A program made the position numbers and the translations under genes. A stretch of DNA of 64,000 bases from Trema orientale (taxonomy: Eukaryota > Streptophyta > Magnoliopsida > Rosales > Cannabaceae). Below the pieces are notes generated by a model. It had not been told where the DNA came from. It worked only from the letters and a program-made list of their open reading frames with translations, and did not search any database. The stretch covers positions 422,271 to 486,270 of the forward strand of contig JXTC01000119.1 of NCBI GenBank assembly GCA_002914845.1, read 5' to 3'. Positions 57,655-64,000 of this stretch are shown piece after piece; position 1 is the first letter of the stretch, and each line of letters opens with the position of its first letter.

Positions 57655-58443
57655 TTGTAGAATTATCAATCCTATCTTATACCAACCTCCGTGTTGCACT
57701 ACCAAATATTCCAAATGTGGCAAGTCTTTATGCCAGACCTCTTCATCATCATCGATTGCTCTACAGCAGCTTCTGATAATTTTCGATTTGACCGAAGGAA
57801 AGGTTTCTGAGGGGATAAAGCTAGGGGATGGTTGCGTTTTGTCTTAAAACATGTAACAAATCAATTACTAGTTCTTTGTTAAAACTTATTCTGAGAGTAG
57901 CTAGAAAACCTGTTCTTGTTACACACCGTGGTTCTCGGGTACTATTTTCAAGATGCAAATATCATTCTCTCTAAAGGCTTCGTTTGAATATAACTAATTT
58001 CTAATTGTTATTTCACCAAGTTTGTTTAATCTTCTCAGCTTCTTGGGAATACTAAAACTGAGTAATTTTGAATATAATTTATAGAATGTCTCAACTTGTT
58101 CCATTGTTACAAACTCCTTACCCATCAAGTCCAAGTCTAGTTCGTCTTCAGGATTTTTATCAATACCAAAAAAAATCATTAAATTATTCCATACTTGGAC
58201 CTTATGATCAGTCCATTCGCTGTGGTTATCAACACCATTCTCCTCATCATCATTGTTTTTGGAAACAAACCCTTCACCTGCCATTTTCTCTTTCTCCTGA
58301 ACATCTTGTTCTTTGATTTGGTCTTCGTACTCACCCTCTATATTTATCCCACCGACATTCAGAAAATCTTCATCATCATTCAAGTTGATAGTGTACTGAT
58401 CGTTGGTTTCTTGATTCAAGTTTGATGTAGAAGTACTTGCCAT
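57655..58443 (-). pseudogene. FAR1-related (FRS/FHY3 family) N-terminal gene, frameshifted
   Basis: The minus-strand frame from a Met at 58443 is open for 149 codons: an acidic, Asn/Glu-rich N-terminus (ENGVDNHSEW), then LMGKEFVTMEQVETFYKLYS then KLLSFSIPKKL. This is the start of the FAR1 DNA-binding domain (GMEF.S.EEA..FY..YA...GFSIR), a zinc-binding domain that arose from Mutator-like transposase. After the stop, the domain continues in shifted frames: FKTKRNHPLALSPQKPFL then RSNRK (57840-57770) and SGIKTCHIWNI, LVVQHGGWYKIG (57735-57670). Those match the family's HNHPLASP.K..FLRSHRK and the spacer beyond. The transposase-derived core is absent. Either a broken FRS gene or a short FAR1-domain protein whose C-terminal half has decayed. 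Confidence 0.72.
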
Positions 58444-59240
58444 TTTCGAGAAACTTGCTGCAAAAAAAAAAAAAATTTGGAATATGTTTTCTATGTGCCT
58501 TAAAATCGATTGAAAATAAAAAACGTAATTTCTTGCTTATAATTTGACTTTAAACAATGAGGATTGGAACACGAAATAAGAAAGCATTGGAAAATGACAT
58601 ATATAATAAGTTTTAGCAGCTAACTTAATTAATTATTAGTTTGATCAAAATTCGAGGAAAGTCCCTTGTATATAGCACAATTTTTTAATTCGATTTGTAA
58701 TATTCGTACTTTAGGTCATATGAACATTATTGTGTCTCAATTATTAGTTCGATCAAAATCCGAGAAAAAGTTCATTGTATATAGCACATTGTTTTTGAAT
58801 TCGGCTAGTAAAATTCATATTTTAGTCATATAAACATTGTTGTGTCTCAATTACTAGTTCGATCAAAACATGCACATTCTTTTCAATTCGACTTGTAATA
58901 TTCATACTTTAGGCCAAATGAATATTATTGTGTTTAGGTGTGTGTTTATTCACACATTATTGTGCCATGATTAAAAAAGTAGGTTATATTTAGGAGGGAT
59001 TTTTTGAAAATTATATCACCTTTTTGTGTGATATTTCGAAGGGTTCATTTAAAAATAATATTGTATTTTTCGAGAATCCCAATTTTAAAAATCCTCGTTT
59101 CCCTCCTGTAATTAATTAAAAGAACACCTAATGAAAACCTAAACTTATTATTGCCTTGGGGTTCTCGAATACAAGTGCGGCTTTAATTTAAGACTATTGG
59201 TATTCTACTCATTATTAATATCATGATCCAAACCCCAGGC
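58444..59240. other. Upstream flank with three repeats of an AT-rich unit
   Basis: A unit of about 110-120 bp is present three times (about 58640, 58743, 58852), each with TTAGTTCGATCAAAATYCGAG or close, TTCATACTTTAGGYCA-type text and AACATTRTTGTGTCTCAATT. No gene seen beyond the pseudogene promoter. Confidence 0.6.
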
Positions 59241-61560
59241 CAGTGGCAGAAGAGGAATTTCACAAGTAGAAATTCATAAGTTATTTTAGAAAATTATAGA
59301 AATTTCAATTTTTCAGAGAAACGGCAACTAGTTTAAAAAATGATAGCTTCTGTAAAAGTTTGTAAAAATAATCCAAATTGTAAATTCCCACAGTTTTGTG
59401 ATTACCACTAGACATAGACTATTAAATAATAGTCATAAAATATACATATGCATCACCATCATCATCGCAAGTAGGTATAATAGGTAATACAGGCTAAATC
59501 CAAAGTATGAGCCTTAAAGTGTTATTACAAATCCAAAATGAGAGTTACTACGTAGTTACCAAAGACTAAACTAATAACCAACTTCCTCTCCTAATCACTC
59601 TACTCCAGAGTTGACCAAGTCACACTGCATACTACCTGAGAGGGGAAAAGATAAGGGCTGAGCATTCTTATGCCTAGTAGAAATTCAATTACCATTTTGG
59701 AATGAATGCAGCTTTTCAAACCTTTATGCTTAGTAACTTTCCAAAATCTATTTATAAATCAAGTTTGCAAAATAATCAAGATCAAAAGTAATCATGTACA
59801 CCAAAACCAAAGCCACAATATTATACATATCATAAATCAACTAAGTATGTGTATGAGCTCTTATCCTTCTATCATGGTTCTGTAATACCTCTTTAGCAGA
59901 GATACCCAGCATCCTGATACTACCTGGAAGTGTGTCAACAAATCCTGCATAGGGGCCTAGGTCTCTCACCTAGCACTGCAGTAACTCGCCAGTGATCTAA
60001 ATACCATGATGCTAAAATTGAACTCAAGTGTATGATCCTAAGGTAGGTACAACATATCATAGAGTGTGTAATAACCATGCATCAAGTATATGAAGGAAAT
60101 TATGCTTTAAAACTTATTTGGTATTATTTTGGGATTTATAGAAAATCGGACAGCATAACGGCTGTATTTTCTCAAGACCAAAATTTTAAACTTGCATAAA
60201 AACTATACAAACCAATCCAAGAATAATCTAGTATATCGCAACAGTTCATAAGTTCACCAAATATCCAATCAGATTATTTAAATCCTTGAAAATCGAAAAT
60301 TTTAAGAAACAGGTCATAAAGCACATCTTTAAACAAAATAAGTACAAAACTTGATAATTGAACCCCTACCTCACCTTGACAGCTAGGTTAAGCTATCGAC
60401 ACCTGTAGATTCTCACGTTGGTTATCTGGTCGCTCAAAAGGTCGTTTCAGGATCCCGTGAGCTCACTTTGAGGGGTGACTTTCCAAATGAAGCCTCAAAT
60501 TGAGAAATGAATATCACCAATGAATTCCTAGCATCCACAAATTCTAGGTTAGATATATAACTCGATTAATTTGGACCCCAGGCCAAGACCCAGCCTGTGG
60601 CATGCAAAACAAGGCAAAATCCCGAGCCTCACGTCTCAGATTTCATGCCACTTTGAAATCAATCAATGCTATATATCAAAACTTGTCTCTTGATCTTACT
60701 TAGTTCAATTTCGAAGTCCAATTTCGGTTTCGTGGCCCCGAGCTTAAATTTGGGCTTAGTTAGCAACTAGTTATAAAAGTTACAAAAATGCCAATTTCTG
60801 AAAATATTTGCGTAAATACCAAAAATTTCAAGTCTGATTTTCTCTCCATGTACCTATCCATTATCCACAAAACCACCACCCATTCTCTTATCTTAAACCA
60901 TATATTCACCTCAAAAAGTTTCATGAATAATCATTGGACATTACAAAAATAATTATACAAATGCTATTTTTTTGTTACAAAAATGACACAAAAAATTTGA
61001 AATGCTCACCGGAGTATCTATGCTGGAATTTAATGGCAGTGGAGGGTCAAAAATGGTTGGAGAAAGCTTGGGGTCGCAACATGTGGTGGTTCGCTTGAAC
61101 GGCTCCTTCTCGCGCGTGGGCTTCACAATGGTGGTCGGAGGGAGGCCGCTTGGCTTCCTCCGACGCCGGGGAGGTGGGTGGTCGGAGCTCCGGCAATGGT
61201 TTAGCTCCGGCGGGCGGCGTTTGGGAGGAAGAAAGAAAGAGAGATGGAGAGAACGTGAGAGATAGAGAGGGGGAGGGAAATTTTAGGTATTTGGCAATCA
61301 TTTTGTGGTTTTGTGACATGTGTTCTTAATGGGCTGGGCAAATGACTTTTTAAAATTGTACAATTGCTCAAGTTTCAAATTTTCTTTTCATTTAAGTCAT
61401 CAAAAATTCGAATTTGACCCCAACTTCAAGAATTTGTTTCATTTTGATCCCTCTTTCAATTTTAAATATAATTCCAACCATTTCCATATATTTCAAATTC
61501 CCCGTTTTTATGAAAAGATCAAAGTACCGTTAGTAAAAAACAAGGGTTTTCACAATTAAC
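59241..61560. repeat. Long LTR-like repeat (gypsy-type), boundaries unknown
   Basis: The arrangement resembles a long chromovirus LTR: dispersed short phrases of the type seen in 40993-43754 and 54490-57030, then a GC-rich, GGCGG- and GAGAGA-rich promoter-like block (61000-61280), then TTCATTTAAGTCATCAAAAA and GACCCCAACTTCAAG. Open frames through the GC-rich block do not resemble proteins. Confidence 0.4.
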
Positions 61561-61666
61561 TTCCATCAATCTATTGGTATTTATATGTTTTTCGAAACTG
61601 ATTTTACGCCACACAATCTCTCAGGTTTACAAATAAACTGAAATATTTTGAAGAACACGGAAAATA

Positions 61667-61951
61667 GTGGATTTAAAAGGAAAATTTTCTTCAAATGATT
61701 TCAAAAAAGATAAACTGAAAAAAGATCGAGATCCTCAGAAGACAAAACAAAGTATAGCCGAAAGATTGTTGATTAATCTTCCATCGTCATACAACCCAAC
61801 TTCATCATGGATCCCTTATGAGCTACAAATGATGTGGAATGACCTTGGACAAAACTTTCTTCAGTTGTTGAAACATGAAAGATCATATTGGGAGAATAAG
61901 ATCATATATATGAAAATATGGAGGAAGTGGACAAAAGTTTTGGACCAATAG
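61667..61951 (+). CDS. Unidentified small open frame, 94 codons
   Basis: The predicted peptide starts Lys/Asp-rich (KKDKLKKDRDPQKTKQS), followed by ERLLINLPSSYNPTSSWIPY and a Trp-rich end (MMWNDLGQNF, SYWENKIIYMKIWRKWTK). The composition looks more like real coding sequence than chance in this AT-rich DNA, but I recognise no family. It starts just after the gypsy-type repeat and is followed by an AT-rich stretch that could be a 3' UTR. It could be a fragment of a mobile-element protein. Confidence 0.3.
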   Translation: MDLKGKFSSNDFKKDKLKKDRDPQKTKQSIAERLLINLPSSYNPTSSWIPYELQMMWNDLGQNFLQLLKHERSYWENKIIYMKIWRKWTKVLDQ

Positions 61952-62589
61952 CTGAGAAGAAGAAGAAGATTTCTTTTTTTGTAATAATTAAGATTATCCT
62001 TTGTATAACGTTTGCTTGCTTGTTCGATTGTTGTAAGATTTTTTTTTTATTTTTTTATTTTTGGTTGAATAAGGTTGTAAATTTTTAATATGTTACATAT
62101 TTTATTCTCTATAGTTTCATCATATTTTGTGCTCTTTAGTTTCACCCTAATGACAATGTTTTTAGTATGTTCTAATTATACATTTTCTTGAAGTCTGCAT
62201 AATATATATATATATATATATTTGGCATGAAATTCCTCGTAGGACTGCATTATATATTTATTTGGCCATATTTCTCTGTATTTTCACCTAAATGACAATA
62301 TTTTTAGCATATTGTAATTATTTTTAGAATGTTTTAATTAATTAGTCTGCATCTAAATATGCCATTAAATATGTTTTCTAAAAGCAATAAAAGATTCCAA
62401 CTTAAAAACCAAAGTACACTATGTGATTTTGTAGAGATATTCGAAATTTGATATTATCTCAAAACAATCACAATCACATGCATATAATCAATGGAAAATT
62501 GAAAAAAATTTCTCTTGTCAAATCGAAAATCTTTAGATTCTTCATTACCCTTATTATCAAGTTCTATGTCATTAAAAACCTCATGATTC

Positions 62590-62621
<32 letters not shown>

Positions 62622-62648
62622 CTAGTCGTATACTTTCCCATTTTCCAG
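61952..62648. other. AT-rich stretch, no gene seen; poly(A) at 62590-62616
   Basis: Includes a TA repeat at 62201-62220 and a 27-base A run. A possible splice acceptor closes it (see next entry). Confidence 0.5.
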
Positions 62649-62748
62649 CCGGAGTCAGAACTCTCTCTGTGAAGGACCAAGCCAAGCAGAACTTGAGAGG
62701 TGGCTAGATGAATTTTTGCAAAGTCCAAAGAAGCCAAGGCGTGAATGA
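62649..62748 (+). CDS. Possible terminal exon of an unidentified gene
   Basis: TACTTTCCCATTTTCCAG (ending 62648) is a good plant splice acceptor. The frame after it reads SRSQNSLCEGPSQAELERWL then DEFLQSPKKPRRE and stops at 62748. The peptide is charged and helix-prone and the stretch is less AT-rich than its surroundings. I found no matching upstream exon, so it may be a stranded exon or chance. Confidence 0.3.
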
Positions 62749-63055
62749 GAGAAGGAAGACGTTTGGGAATCTACTGCTGCATTGACACGTTTATTTACTT
62801 TTCTGGAAATTATCAGTCTTTTAATTATGTTTATATAATCAGTACTTCTTTTTATTATTTGGGATTTATGTTTAATTAGTTATGGATATTAAACCGTTTT
62901 GTATTTAATTAAATAGGTTCGTGTTCTTAATCGAGCCAAGAAAAGAAGACTGCTATTTTTATGTTAATGTTATTAATGTTTTTAACCCAGCATTCTCATG
63001 AGTACTGCATGTCTTTTGCCTAGATCATAGACTGCTAGATAATGTTGTTTTTCTT

Positions 63056-63087
<32 letters not shown>

Positions 63088-64000
63088 CAGAATTCTTAAT
63101 CGAAACAACAAAAGAACACTGCTGCATGTGTCTCTATTGGCTTGCTATTATTTATTTCATGAGTGGCACTGGATGTAACTGGGTATTCGGGAAGTGGGGT
63201 TCTGAGAACTTGTTCTTGCTGTGTTCAAGAATGAGGCTGAGAGAGATACTTCGTTCTTGTTTTTCCTTTTAATTATTATTCGGAGTTCGACATCGTGTTC
63301 TGTTTTTATCAACTATGAACAGATTCCTTAAAAAAATTAAAAAGGGAATACGTCAAAACAAAATTATAGAAAACGGAATTTGAACGGATTTTATGCAATT
63401 AAGTTATTTAAAGTAAATTATAGTAATTTAGATTAAAAGTTCATTATCACATTATTTTTTTTTAGGATATGAGTTGTCTTACATTAAGATTTGGGAATTT
63501 CAAGATATCCAATATTATTGTTACGTTGCTATTAAATTTCAAATTCAAGAATATGAACAGATTCCTTTAATCAAATTTTAAAAAGGAATGTCAACCAATT
63601 TTATTTTATTTTTTTCGGAGGAGAAAATGTCAACGACTTTTATTCATGCATGTATACTATGCAATTAATTTGTCACTAATTTTAAATTAACTTCATAGTA
63701 ATTTGGAACTTAAATTAAATTAACAATTAATTGTCATCTTTTTTTGAAAAAAAAAAGAGATTAATTGTCTACATTTAAAGCTCGGGAATTTCAAGAGATC
63801 CAATGTGCTCCACTCCAAAATAACCAAAAGATAAAAAATACCATTTTCCAAATTTCCAATCATCTTATCTTTCTTACTCGAAAATACCAACAAAATCCTT
63901 GGAGATTTCAATCGTTATATTTGCTACCTTACTCGAAATACAACCCAAAAAAAAAAAAAAATTCTTTGGGAATTTCAATAGTTATAACTGTAAGTATAAT
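62749..64000. other. AT-rich sequence to the window end, no gene seen
   Basis: Has a 30-base poly(T) at 63058-63087 followed by AATTCTTAATCGAAACAACA, similar to TTCTTAATCGAGCCAAGAAA before it (62924), so a short repeat flanks the T run. A GC-richer stretch at 63100-63270 has no recognisable product. Confidence 0.45.

Noticed and set aside
61002-61319. Open frames of 87-90 codons on both strands in the GC-rich block
   Set aside because: Both strands are open because of GC-rich low-complexity sequence; peptides are Gly/Arg- or Pro/Ser-rich without domains, and the block fits an LTR promoter region.

Overview
The window looks like nuclear DNA of a flowering plant, probably a eudicot. It is very AT-rich, full of microsatellites and homopolymer runs, and packed with decayed transposable elements of plant type. 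The only well-preserved protein genes are two intronless CBL-interacting protein kinases (CIPKs). A single 'n' at 29887 is the only ambiguous base.

Layout, left to right. 1-6152 is a decayed Ty1-copia retrotransposon on the minus strand, with both LTRs (the outer one cut by the window edge) and recognisable gag, integrase, reverse transcriptase and RNase H remnants. 6.9-7.5 kb holds a broken RNase H-like domain. 7.4-11.6 kb looks like a non-coding LTR element carrying two nested DNA transposons: a Tourist-type MITE and a hAT deletion derivative. 11.8-13.1 kb is a PIF/Harbinger remnant with a piece of transposase and a nested short SINE-like insert. 13.6-22.7 kb is a nest of MITEs: a hAT MITE with a perfect 8-bp target duplication, several copies of an AT-rich fold-back family, two other inverted-repeat families, and one receptor-like cytoplasmic kinase pseudogene. 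22.7-29.2 kb is mostly unique AT-rich DNA with a 72-bp (AT)n tract, a (GA)n tract and a ~1-kb inverted-repeat element.

29.4-30.9 kb is a CIPK12-type kinase gene (plus strand), whose catalytic loop is missing exactly at the 'n'. 31-36 kb shows no gene. 36-38.8 kb carries LTR fragments and a small MITE. 40.3-40.7 kb has a SEN1-like helicase fragment. 41.0-43.75 kb is a long solo LTR with a clear target duplication. 43.8-44.2 kb has tandem repeats and a near-perfect 73-bp hairpin. 44.5-46.2 and 46.5-48.2 kb are two related full-length solo LTRs, each with its own 5-bp target duplication. 49.3-50.6 kb is an intact CIPK20-type kinase (minus strand), convergent with the first. 51.4-52.0 kb is another hAT MITE. 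53-61.5 kb is LTR debris with a nested tRNA-derived SINE and a broken FAR1-related gene. The last 2.5 kb has a small unidentified open frame and a possible terminal exon.

Biologically, the two CIPKs are the working content. CIPKs are calcium-signalling kinases switched on when CBL calcium sensors bind their NAF motif. Arabidopsis carries the same kind of pair side by side (CIPK19 and CIPK20), so this may be an ancient neighbourhood expanded here by transposon insertion. I found no bacterial-type system, CRISPR array, virus or convincing new multi-gene system. The most novel material is the repeat biology.
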